DNA from: Gammaproteobacteria bacterium
Lineage (GTDB): Bacteria > Pseudomonadota > Gammaproteobacteria > Pseudomonadales > Azotimanducaceae
Reading direction: 5' to 3'
DNA: 64,000 nucleotides
Assembly: GCA_026707735.1 (NCBI GenBank)
Contig: JAPOWH010000007.1
Coordinates: forward strand, 264,251 to 328,250
The notes under the pieces were generated by a model. That model ran no database searches. It was given only the letters and a program-made list of their open reading frames with translations, and had not been told where the DNA came from. Below, piece after piece: positions 38,401-47,500 of this stretch. Numbering within the stretch: position 1 is the stretch's first letter; every line of letters starts with the position of its first letter. The position numbers were made by a program, and so were the translations under genes.

Positions 38401-40885
38401 CACCGGTAGTCTCAAAGTCTGTGACGGTTCGCTGGAATCTTCCAAGTCCGAGCGTGCCGGGCACTACGAGATCGTACTCGTGCGAAACATTGTCGGGCGT
38501 TCTCGTCGTTCCACGTCGTTCCTGCAGGAGAGTTCCAAACAGCGGGTTGCGACGTTCAGTGCTTTCAGCGCCCTGGCATGGCGTACATCGTCCCACCTGG
38601 CTCCAGCAAAGGCGATCGCCGGTAGGTTGCGCGTCGTCAGCCGTGAAGGTCAACCGAATAGATTCGCCTTCCATAATCTTCGGTATACCCGTGCTGAAGA
38701 AAGCATCACCCATCTTTGCGACCGTACGAATGCTTGGGCCGGTGTTCGGACCATAGACAAGGTCAACGTAGACGGTAACGCCATCAGTCAATACCTTTGG
38801 TGTAGCACCACGCTGAAACGCCGCTACCGTAACAGAAACTCGATCCGTGCCGTATCGACCAAGAAGAACGAAGTTCGGATCTTCCGGATCGATTGATGGA
38901 GTGTTCATGGTGATGGTTAGGTTTCCGTTCATGCACGTTGAAGCGCCAGACAGTGACGCCGTTGCAAGAGCGACCTCTTGACCATCTTCCATACCCGTTA
39001 AATCGGATCCTGTAATCTCGAAACAGAGGTCGTCTCCCTCTATGTCCGAGAAGCTACCCGCAACGTTGGTAGATCTTGAACCACCGCCGCTAGCCGCAGC
39101 AAGTGGTTGGAGGAAAATATCCGTCGCGGTGTGCCTTTTGACAGGAATATCGTTGCCTTCGATCACGTCGACAAAAATCTTCATCGTGTCCTTCGCACCT
39201 GACTGATCTGTTGCCGTAACCGTCAATTCAAACTGCCTTCCATTCTCTATGGCCGTAAGATCCATCGCTGTCACAGTGATGCGACCTGTCTGCTCGTTGT
39301 CTTCCGTTATTCCCAGAACACCTTGACCGCCTGACAGCGTGAACGTGATTTCGTGATCACAGTTAAAGTTGGACGCGTCTTCGTCCATGCACGCGGCAAT
39401 ATTCTCGTCTTCATCAAAAATCAGGTCGTCTACGAAATTCGACATGACATTGACATAGAAGTCCATGCCGACGTTGTCGACATCCCAGTCGAAAGTCGCT
39501 TGCGAGATCTTGAATACAGGAGTGTGGTTCTCTATGACCGATACCGGAATCCTTGCCATCAATGTGGTGGTGTTTGGTGCAGTACCCGTGGTGGCGGTGA
39601 GCGTCACTGTATACGTACCTTCCGCCAGTCCAGTCATGCGCAGAATGTCATCTGTATGGTCGCCGTCCTCGTCAGTAATGTGCTCCACGGAAACTGCAGT
39701 GTTGCCTGTACTTGCACCAACCATGAACGTCGTTCCCACGGGACGCTGCACGTTGTCGTTTGTTGGATCGTCGGTGTTTGCAGGATCGTCGGCGGTTACG
39801 TCGGTGGCACTTTCGTCGATACTTGGAGTAAAGAAGTCACTTACGTCTAGATTTACCGTTTCGCCAACAGAGAGTTTGTAGGGAGTTTCAGAGGTATAAG
39901 TCAGAGCTGCCGTAGCAACTGCTGCAGCGGGACTCGCGGACGTTCCTTCGTTTCGCCCAAAGCCCGTTCCGCTAATGCCCATGACAGAGATCGTGAACGA
40001 TTCTCCCGCGGGCAATCCTGTAAGCGTGGCGGACTGCCGTCCGGCGGTCGCTGCGTCTTCCCCAGTCATTGCGGAGTCCATCACGGTAGTGGAACTCATC
40101 ATGGGCATCATCGCGCCCATAGGTGTATACGTTGCTGTTACTACATAGCTTGTAGCGCTAGTATCGGGAGTCGCTGGGGGGCCAGCCGTGGAATTGTTGC
40201 CATCACCAGTCCATTCAACATAAATGCTGTGATTTGATTCCGCAACGGCAAATACGTCGGTTGGAGCCGCGTGCGGCACCGGGCGTACCGTAACCGTAAA
40301 CGCAAATTCTGCTCCAACTCCTCCACTGAAAGCCTTCTCGGCTTTGAGCACGTAGCTTCCAGGCGCCATGCGATGGAAATCACTATCGCTGCTTGCAGTG
40401 TTGTATGAAACCGTTGCACCGGCAGTGACGGTGCCTGCATCGGCACTGTTCTCTGGAATTGAAATCGTACTCGAGGGTACGGCTGGGTCAGCGGTCGGCA
40501 TGCCGTCGGCCAGCGTCAGCAGGACGAACGTCATCGTCCCGCCTACGTCCGTCGCGGCGAGTGCTGTCGAGCCATCGGACATGTACAACTTGTAGGACAA
40601 GTCACCCTCGCCAGCACAGGCCGCAGCGTTCGTCGCGGAAACCGTTGGCAGAGCGGTTGTTTCGTTGGTGCCACCGAACAGGTACTCAATGCCAAAGCTT
40701 CCCGAATCTTCCTTCCACCCGCCGCTGCCATCGGCGGCAGCCGTAGGATCGTCAAACTCGCATGTCTGCGCAAACGACGGTGCTGTGACCAGTCCAGCCG
40801 CAGCAACAAAGCCTGTCAGTGCGAAAAGTCGCAGAGTGGCGAACAATCCCTTGTTCGCTCTCCCAACCGAATGTAGTTTACTCAT
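32471..40885 (-). CDS. Giant Ig-like-repeat autotransporter
   Basis: About 2804 residues; paralogue of the proteins at 1-8330 and 41520-47663 and probably a surface adhesin or stalk. The ATG at 40885 is chosen over an upstream in-frame start because AAGGAGG lies 6 nt before it and it opens a signal peptide (MSKLHSVGRANKGLFATLRL, cleavage at PSFAQ). The head TCEFDDPTAAADGSGGW is followed by an FN3-like domain (about residues 200-320), cadherin-like modules with VAENSRPGTAVGG, then a long run of Ig-like modules including about seven 90-residue repeats. The C-terminus is an autotransporter barrel (NSWSVWGGFDTQTFEGEGY) ending DARIVF. A Cys-rich insert (CWSQVGRCTPCQG) is shared with the other two proteins. 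The promoter with OmpR-like repeats at 41164-41240 drives it, with an unusually long 5' leader of about 270 nt. Confidence 0.92.
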   Translation of the reverse strand: MSKLHSVGRANKGLFATLRLFALTGFVAAAGLVTAPSFAQTCEFDDPTAAADGSGGWKEDSGSFGIEYLFGGTNETTALPTVSATNAAACAGEGDLSYKLYMSDGSTALAATDVGGTMTFVLLTLADGMPTADPAVPSSTISIPENSADAGTVTAGATVSYNTASSDSDFHRMAPGSYVLKAEKAFSGGVGAEFAFTVTVRPVPHAAPTDVFAVAESNHSIYVEWTGDGNNSTAGPPATPDTSATSYVVTATYTPMGAMMPMMSSTTVMDSAMTGEDAATAGRQSATLTGLPAGESFTISVMGISGTGFGRNEGTSASPAAAVATAALTYTSETPYKLSVGETVNLDVSDFFTPSIDESATDVTADDPANTDDPTNDNVQRPVGTTFMVGASTGNTAVSVEHITDEDGDHTDDILRMTGLAEGTYTVTLTATTGTAPNTTTLMARIPVSVIENHTPVFKISQATFDWDVDNVGMDFYVNVMSNFVDDLIFDEDENIAACMDEDASNFNCDHEITFTLSGGQGVLGITEDNEQTGRITVTAMDLTAIENGRQFELTVTATDQSGAKDTMKIFVDVIEGNDIPVKRHTATDIFLQPLAAASGGGSRSTNVAGSFSDIEGDDLCFEITGSDLTGMEDGQEVALATASLSGASTCMNGNLTITMNTPSIDPEDPNFVLLGRYGTDRVSVTVAAFQRGATPKVLTDGVTVYVDLVYGPNTGPSIRTVAKMGDAFFSTGIPKIMEGESIRLTFTADDAQPTGDRLCWSQVGRCTPCQGAESTERRNPLFGTLLQERRGTTRTPDNVSHEYDLVVPGTLGLGRFQRTVTDFETTGGVYTINLCATDLSGETDRVSFQVQIEDVEEAPYFADDFDHVYMVVGDYSQNVNIWQNARDGDGRDDIDGYGANCIGGCQGALSITESDGVLTITPTQNEMGAADKLDVVDVEIEVSVTDSTGRTAYSTINATVKDRNNAPSFTDGLTAASYRVAENSRPGTAVGGPLAVGDVDDGDAITASVSGTDMFGAAVVRTSDADDEEVTHGVQVSVAKNGLDFEGKITSYDFTVTVEDKYGGSDSIDVRVDLTDRNEAPTKTDDDIPDQRILVGLTLCPIDADDHFMDPDHRDQQAGLLIDVSSTRPGDAEVNVGSGNEICIKGRNVGSGPSRVRITASDREGLSVFKTFLVTVEHNMPPMVAGDGIADQTAQEGGRMMDDLHLDYFFDDGDATYDEHLTYAVSVADSTIATPALRGTGNELRVYGDTKGLTDVTVTATDQNGQSVSDTFEIQVVRNYSPMADNDAIGHQQQYIGKVYDPIDATMSFTDEGDELTYDITTSNPDVATTAIKYDEMGGPWIVIHLHMPGTVEVTMTATDSARQTATVSFELVVHPRNDPPTIANAIPDVEIIELRSMDVMLADVFMDDHDALEVEVVNEDEGVADVVYRMRENLIRIYANEPGMTTVTVTATDDFPADQPHGPQMVVDEFTIVVVPNHPPVVANAIGPQQMFVNRTKEISLAGVFADENDDPLTLVAESLNEEVATVELSMASGDVGADGHADDYVLIINGLSIGTATIAITATDPGDLYVQELFELSVESDSPFVAMELDDVSLTVVEPVVVSLEGVFGDPEDEDLVLTAMSSDETVATVAVEGTSLTVTGVMVGMSTVTVTATDPYDNTAHTTFEVTVMNAAPMLVNEIDDQSMTVVEPVMVSIANTFMDPDGDELTYSAMSADELVATVGIEGTILTVTAVKRGMTSVTVTASDPDGLSASDTFDVDVLNAASMVVNEIADQTMTVVDPVTISIADTFEDPDGDELTYTAMSSDEDVATVKLYGTDLTVTAQMRGMAYVTVTATDEGGLSSSDIFKVEVINAAPMVAQEIDDQVMTVVDPVMISIADTFMDPDGDDLSYSVMSSDESVATVSLEDTDLTVTAMMRGMAYVTVTASDPDGLSVSDTFMVEVINAAPMVANEIDDQVMTVVDPVMISIADTFMDPDGDELSYTVMSSDETVATASIAGTMVTVTALMRGITHVTVTADDGHGLSVTDTFMVEVINAAPMVMNEIDDQTMTVVEPALISIDDTFMDPDGDELSYSVMSSDETVATASVSGMMVTVTALMRGMTQVTVTASDPFGLSVSDTFDVNVINAAPMMVGTLDSQVVTRGEPVTVSIAGVFTDPDGDPLSYSTASDDASIATASISGESMTVDGLAPGTTSITVTASDPMGLSASGSFEVTVETVPEAVGTIADVALQIGGDSLVMGIAQYFEDDDGDALTYTVSASGNAATASIAGSDMTLVPFTRGSSGITITASDPKGRSATQSFTANVSDSELKAVAEMALAHHGRAILSAVSAAFGSRLEGDRANSGLSFGRFSQYLPLKAGEVPSNVNTALSAGGSTYRDVSSIDWTSSTSGMRTPQQSTTGSGSLPNLASFLDPQNFRSFSHTLNGNGGVNSWSVWGGFDTQTFEGEGYEGDATSLFLGVDLQTHVCWLFGVAIASNTGESDYTWGSATQTMETSLTTILPYVRYEPTTGDTSVWGVVGSGSGEAESTVVNAANQTSDLSLTLGLGGLRHDFGEAGNFNLAVRADVGFANIETASGDGAIDGLSAGVNRLRAGIEASLDVDPGNGGSLTPFGELAVRNDGGDGVTGTGLEVAGGIRFSQDAFSFEARGRVTATHGGEDFSEQGISVVAAFRPAADGSGLSLSVEPRWGQTTSATQSFVWNETATIGVGSVVPEANVLRNDNGKSIDTVLGYGFRVGGDRYMLRPFVDVRSGSLNGKTTLLGAELKNLVPGPFAIETRFVFGKADIGSTKQNQIGLDARIVF
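34235..36130 (-). repeat. About seven tandem 270-bp Ig-like modules
   Basis: Modules repeat every 270 bp or so, recognisable by NAAPMV, DDQxMTVV and SIADTFMDPDGDELSY; the NAA codons fall near 34497, 34765, 35037, 35310, 35584 and 35855. The closest copies are the neighbours near 34765-35310. The third paralogue (41520-47663) lacks this block, so the paralogues differ in length mainly through this expansion. Confidence 0.85.
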
Positions 40886-41163
40886 GGATTTCCTCCTTTT
40901 GCCAACTCCCATTGCGACTTTCCTTTAATTGCCAAAGTCATTTCGCAACCGTGTGACACCTTGTGCGGCACAGCTACAGCTTCGATCTGTTGCCGACCGT
41001 TCACAGGAGCACTTGAACCGCAGACACAAGAATGTGAACCCCTGAAGCCAGTGCGGTTCCCGTGCTCGTTTTTTTTCATATTTTGGATATGCATAAAACA
41101 CTCGCAGATGCTTCAATTGAAACAACTACAAGCGAGAAACTCCGCAATCAATAGTTTGGGTGA
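40886..41163 (-). other. Long 5' leader of the second giant autotransporter
   Basis: Between the predicted transcription start near 41157 and the ATG are about 270 nt with no gene. The last 25 nt, holding the AAGGAGG ribosome binding site, match the leader of the third paralogue; the rest does not obviously match. A T-rich run at 41070-41076 on the plus strand is the only other feature noted. Confidence 0.5.
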
Positions 41164-41240
41164 AGTGTAATCGACCAAAGGGCGGAATGTCAACCCCTAA
41201 TGACGATATTTTTCATTTTGTTTCATTTTGTTTCAATGCT
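41164..41240 (-). promoter_or_regulatory. Sigma70 promoter with three 10-bp-spaced direct repeats
   Basis: Minus-strand -35 TTGACA (41193-41188) and -10 TACACT (41169-41164) are 18 bp apart. Just upstream, plus-strand tttca recurs at 41211, 41221 and 41231, that is TGAAACAAAA-type half-sites spaced one helical turn. The promoter of the neighbouring paralogue has the same arrangement. OmpR-family regulators bind such 10-bp direct repeats containing TGAAAC next to the -35; the identity of the regulator is inference. Confidence 0.75.
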
Positions 41241-41425
41241 GCTCGAGTCAGTGTTGTTCGATACTAGAAGCGCCAATCGTCAGGATTCCGTAAGGGCACT
41301 CTGGCAGGTACGTTGCCGCGCAAGCAGTCCACCCTAAAAGGAATGGCTATGGGTGCTTTCCGAGCAAGAACTCCGTTCGACTGGTACATTGATTGAGAAC
41401 TGAATGTAAATGCACTGAAGCTAAC

Positions 41426-41498
41426 AAAAAACTGGTGGACCTCAATGAGATCCACCAGATCTTGATCGGCTCACGTGCCGGATAGACCGGCACGTGAG
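41426..41498 (-). terminator. Two-hairpin 3' end of the third giant autotransporter
   Basis: After the stop at 41520 the minus strand holds a perfect 12-bp stem, ctcacgtgccgg with ccggcacgtgag (41498-41470). A second stem, ctggtgga with tccaccag (41458-41432), is followed directly by tttttt (41431-41426), a classical rho-independent terminator. Confidence 0.9.
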
Positions 41499-41519
41499 GT
41501 AGTTGATGTCTAGAGTAGT

Positions 41520-44500
41520 CTAGAACTTAATCGTAGCATTCGCTCCAACTTGATGGCTGGATTCAAAGCCAGTGTCCAGACGACCGATTGTGAACTTCAT
41601 GTCGAAAGTTCGCGGCATCTTGACTAGCTGCTTGAGCTCCACGCCAATTTGCGAAGTCGTTACGTTAGCACCGAGCGTTCGCGACTCGACAAACGGAGAC
41701 ACCAGGTAGCGATCCTTTCCAAATCGGAAGCCGTAGCCAATGCTCGTATCGAACGTCATTCCCTTCTGTGCACCAAGTACATCGTCGTAGGGAAGCGCTT
41801 GTCCGTGTGTGGCATTCGCGAAGATTCCATTGGATCCTTCAACCGACGATTGGCCCCATGTGGGAGCAATCGACATTCTGAGGCCGGAGCCGTCCGTCGA
41901 CGGAGCAAGTTCCGCTTTTAGTGTGAACCCGCTTTCGCTGAAGTCTCTTGCCGAGTGATTCGCAATTCTGTGACCGCGAGCTTCGAAGGTGATCACGTTC
42001 GTTTGAACACGTACGCCACCTCCAACCTCGACACCAGTTCCCGTTACGCCGTCGCCGGTATCGCTGCGGAATGCAAGCTCGCCAAACGGCTTGATGGTGC
42101 CGGCTCTGCCCATGTCGAAGGAGGTGGAAGTTTCCACTCCCGCTCGAATGCGCTGGACGTTCGCAGTCAGACCATCCACGGCGCCATCGCCAGAATCGGT
42201 TGCCAAGTTGGCAAACGCGGCGTCACCACGCAATGCCAGCTCGATGTTTCCAATCTTGCCAAACTTGTGCTTGCCACCCAGCATGCCGAGGTTCATCGAC
42301 AAGTCGCTGGATTGCGACGATGCGTTCACGACTGTCGAGATCACATCGCCAGCACCTAGTCCGAAAACACCCCAGACGGTAGTCTTGGAATTCGGCTCGT
42401 AGTTGAAGTAAGGCATTACGGTCAACATTTCGGTATCCATGGATTGCGTTGCGGTGCCCCAGCTGTAAGTGCTTTGGCCCGTATTGCGCGCACCGGTTAC
42501 ACCAACAAGCCAGCGCTTGTTCGCCAACAGGTCGAGACCCATGAACGTGGACGTCGTGTTGCCACTGTAGCCTTCACCGGCGAAGTTGCGGGTATCCGTG
42601 CTGCTCCAGAGCGACCAGGAACCAATTCCACCCTTTCCGTTCAACGTCTGCGAGAAGTTTCTGCTGACGACGGAGTTCAGGTTCATTGCATTTCCGGTGC
42701 CGCCCGACTTGTTCCAGGATGTTCCTGAAGAAGCAATCGGCTGGGATCCAGCTTGCGTGAAGCCCACCATTCCCTTGTTGGCGCTGAATTCAGAGCCAGG
42801 CTGGTAGGTCGCATCGCCCGTAGGCATGTATTGCGCAATGTTGATTCCCGTATCGGAGCGACTGGATTCCAGTCGCGCGCCAACTACAGACGAGATTGTG
42901 TTCAAGAACGCTCGACCTTGACCCGCAAGCGCAGCTTCGGCCACAGTCCTGAGTTCGCTGTCGCTCACGATCGTCGTGAACGATTGCGTGGCGCTGCGTC
43001 CCTTGGAGTCCGTAGCGGTAACCGTTACTTCAGTCGATCCGCGCGTATAGGCCACCATGTTCAGGTTGGACCCTACGTTTGTGATCGTAGCTGCCGAGGA
43101 GCCATCCGTCGATACCGTGTACGACATGACGTCGCCACCTCGATGCGTGAAGTAGGGACTTACGTTCAAGTCGAGGTCCTCTCCACCAATCTGCAGCGTT
43201 TGGTCGGCAATCACGCCAACCGCCTCGGGTGCAGCTTCGACAGTTACGTCAAACTGATCGTGCACTGACTGACCGATATTGTCGGTCGCCGTAACAGTCA
43301 CAGTCGTCGTGCCCACTGCGTTCGCGTAGATGCGAATCTCGTTCTGGCTTCGGCGGTGAACCACGTCAGCAACCATTTCATCCTCGTTGGAAACATCGAT
43401 GTCCAAGCTGCCTTCGTCGTCGAACACATCGTCAAGCTCAACGTCATGGCGCTCGTCGACCATCATGGTTACGTCGTCAATGGCATTGGCCACTGTCGGC
43501 GCGTCGTTGCGAGGACCAACCTCGATGGTGAATTCCACTTTGGCATAGTTGCCGGCCGAGTCGGTAGCCTTCATCGTACACGTCGTCGTACCAACAGAAT
43601 GCGAGTGGACCACGATCCATGGGCCGCCTTCATCGTCATACTTGATGGCGGTTGTTGCAACATCCGGATCGTCCGTCGATACCGAGTAGGTCAGCGTATC
43701 GCCCTCATCGGTGAACGCGCCAGTTGCATCGATCGGATCTTCCTGAATTCCCAATCTCGTGAAGACATCATCAATGAAGTCGGGATGCGCCACGGGTGGA
43801 TCGTTGCGTGTCACTTCCACCTCGAAGGTGTCGGAAACGGATTGATCGTTCTGGTCCGTTGCGGTAACGGTAACCATGGCCGTGCCTTTCTCGTCGCCGT
43901 ATACGCGCAGAGTGTGGTAGCCGATCAACGCGCCTGTAGCCACTCCTGGATTGTCTACTTCGAACTCGTAGTGCAACGTTTCCATGTAGGCAGCGTCGCC
44001 GTCGTCGAAGTACATGTTCAGGCTGATGTCATCGGTACGTCCGCCTTCATCCGCCATCATGTCGGGAATTCCGTCGCCAACCACCATGGGAGGCATGTTG
44101 GCTTCGACCGTCACGCGGAAGGTTTTTGAAACCGACAGGTCGTCGCGGTCCGTTGCTGTAATTCGAACACGTGCAGGGCCGTTGCCCACGTTCTCGCCAG
44201 TAATGCAGATGGAGTTGTTGTCCTGTACGCTCACTGATGCATCACCAGGTCTGGTTGAAGACGCTTCTATGAACAACCCGGCCTGCTGGTCGCGGTGATC
44301 GGGATCCATGAAGTGGTCGCTAGCCATTATGTTGCATTGTGTAATGCCAACCAGAATTCGCTGTTCCTCAATGTCTCCGGAGTCTTCAACGATCATGGGT
44401 CTCTCGTTCACGTCGGTCACGTCGACACGCACGTCGATGCTGTTCGCACCTCCATACTTGTCCTCGACCGAAACCGCGAAATCGTAGGAACTGATGTCGC

Positions 44501-47500
44501 CCTCGAAGTCGAGTCCCGATTTGGCCACGCTAATTTGCACGCCGTAGGTAGTTTCCTCAGCGTCCGCATCGCTGGTTCTCACGACGCTGGCTCTGAACAT
44601 GTCAGTTCCGCTCACGGCCGCGCTGACCGTGTCGCCCATGTCGGCATCGGAAACCGCGAGAGCGGAGCCAACACCTGTTCCCGCACGGCTGTTTTCAGGT
44701 ACCGAGAACGTCGCGCCAGTCAAGCCGTCGTCGAATCCCGGAGCGGTATTGCTGTCCTTGACATGCACCATGAAGCTGGCGTAGGCGGTGTTTCCAGTCG
44801 AGTCAGTAGCAGAGACTTCGACTTCCACCTCAACCTTGTCCACAGTGTCCGCGTCGCCAATTTCGTTCTCGGAGGGAGTGACAGTTACAACCCCGTCCTC
44901 TTCAGAAATCGATACGGGTCCGCAGCCGCCAATGCAGTTGGCACCGTATTCGACGATGTCGCTGTTTCCATCACCGTCTCTCGCTGGAATTCGTACCTCT
45001 TGCGAGTAGTCTCCAATGAGCATGTAGATGGGATCGATATCGCCAATGGTGGGAGCTTCCTCGACGTCCTCGATCATGACCTCAAAGGTAATTCGATCGG
45101 TTTCGCCCGCCAGGTCGGTTGCGCACAGGTTGATCCTGTAGACGCCGCCGCGGCTCTCGAAGTCGGTGTTGTTCCTGCGGAATTGTCCGAATCCGACATA
45201 GCCGGGAATCCTGACTTGATATTCGTGCGATACAGTGGCAGTAGCCGCGTTGTTGGACGCTCGAGCTTCCGCCGTTACAAAGCCGAACAGGAAGTTGCGT
45301 CGGTCGCTGCCGGCGAACTCGTCGCCATTGCATGGTCGGCAAGCGCCCTGCTTGCTCCAGCAAATCCTGTCGCCGGAAGGTTGAGCATCGTCCGCCGTGA
45401 AGGTGATGTTGATGTCATCGCCCTCATTGATCTTGGGCACGCCTGATGTCACGAACGTGTCGCCCATCTGTGCGACCGTGCGAATGTTCGGACCCGTGTT
45501 CGGTCCGTACACCAGATCGACATAGACGGTTACGCCATCGGTCAATACCTTTGGCGTTGCACCGCGCTGGAACGCAGCAACAGTCACCGAAACTCGATCA
45601 GTGCCGTAGCGACCAAGAAGATCGAAATTGTCATCTTCTGGATCGGTGGACGGCAAGTTCATCGAGATGGTGAGGTGGCCATTCATGCACGTCGATGCGC
45701 CAGCCAAGGAGGCTTCGGCCAACACAATTGTGTCGTCCTCTTCCGCCGTCAAGCTGCTGCCAGTGATTTCGTAGCAAAGGTCGTCGCCTTCGCGGTCCGT
45801 GAACTTGCTAGCCACGTTCGTCGAGCGCGATCCGCCGCCGTTGGACGATGCAAGAGGCTGAAGATATACATCAGTTCCACCTGCACGGGCCGACTTCTTC
45901 TGCGGCGTGTCGTTGCCTTCGATGACGTCGACAAAGATCTTCATCGTGTCCTTGGCGCCCGACTGGTCGGTAGCGGTTACTGTCAACTCGAACTGACGCC
46001 CGTCCTCAACGGCCGCGAACGTGGGATCACCAATCGAACTCGCTGTGATCTTTCCAGTCTTTTCGTTCTCTTCCGTGATGTGGAGATATCCACCTCCACC
46101 CGACAAGGTGAATGTCAAGTCGTGGTCGCAGTTGATGTTGTTGGTCGCGTCTTCGTCCACGCATGCCGTCTGGTCCATGTCGAAGATCGCCTTGTCGACG
46201 AAGTCCGTCATCACGTTGATCACGAAAGTATCACCAACATTGTCAATGTCCCAGTCAACCGTAGCTTCGGAAATTCGGAACATGGGCTCGTGGTTTTCCA
46301 CGACTTTGACGGGAATGCTCGCCATAATGACGTCACCCGCCATTCCGCCGAACATGGCTGTGGCTGTGAGAACAACCGTATAGGTTCCTTCTGACAATCC
46401 ATGCAAACGCAGGATGTCGTCGGTGTGGTCCATGTCGTCGTCGGTGATGTGCTCGACTCGCACCGCGGTGTTTCCGGCGGTTGCAGTGATCATGAACGAT
46501 GTACCTTCTGCACGTTCCATGTTGTCGTTTTCATTGTCAGTCGCGCCGGAAGTGTCGTCCGTAACGTCCTCAGGGTCTGTGTCGATGTCCGGATTGATGA
46601 AATCTGATATGTCCAAATCCACCGTTTCGTCAACCGAAAGGGTATAGGGCTTCATGCTGGTGTACATGAGATCGGCAGTCTTGACCGCACCTGCGGCAGG
46701 GCTCGCCGCAGTTCCTTCGTTTCCGGCATAACCCGCTCCACTGACACCCATGACAGATATCGTGAACGAAGTGTTCGCGGGCAATCCCGTAACGGTCGCG
46801 GACTGTCGGGGGCTGGTGGGCGATGTGCCGTCTGTCAACGTACCCATGGCCGTATCCATTACGGTTACGGATCTCATAGACGCCTCCATTGCACCTTCCG
46901 GTGTCCAGCTTGCTGTCACCATATAGCTAGTCGCCGTAGTGTCATCAGCTTCGCTGCCTACGGTTGCATTCGAATTGTTGCTATCACCCGTCCACTCCAC
47001 GTAGATGCTGTTATACGATTCCGATGTAGCAAAAACGTCAGTCGGAGCAGCGTGTGGTACCGGTCGAACCGTAACAGAGAACGCAAAGTCAGCTCCCTCA
47101 CCGCCACTGAATGCCTTCTCAGCTCTGAGTACATAATTTCCGGGTGCCATGCGATGGAAATCGGCATCGCTGGTTGCGGCGTTGTAAGAAACTGTCGCGC
47201 CTGCTGTAACGGTGCCAGCATCGCCAGTGTTTTCTGGAATAGAAATCGTACTGGGAGCTGGGGGGTCCGCCTCAGGGTCGCCGTCAGCAAGCGTCAACAA
47301 GACGAACGTCATCGTGCCGGCAACGTCCGCTGCCGTGAGTGCAGTCTCACCATCGGCCATGTACAACTTGTAGGACAAGGTGCCCTCGCCTGGACAGGCA
47401 GCTGCATTCGCATCGGAAACGGTTGGCAGAGCGGTCGTATCGTTGGTGCCGCCTAGCAAATACTCAATGCCAAAGCTTCCCGAATCTTCCTTCCATCCGC

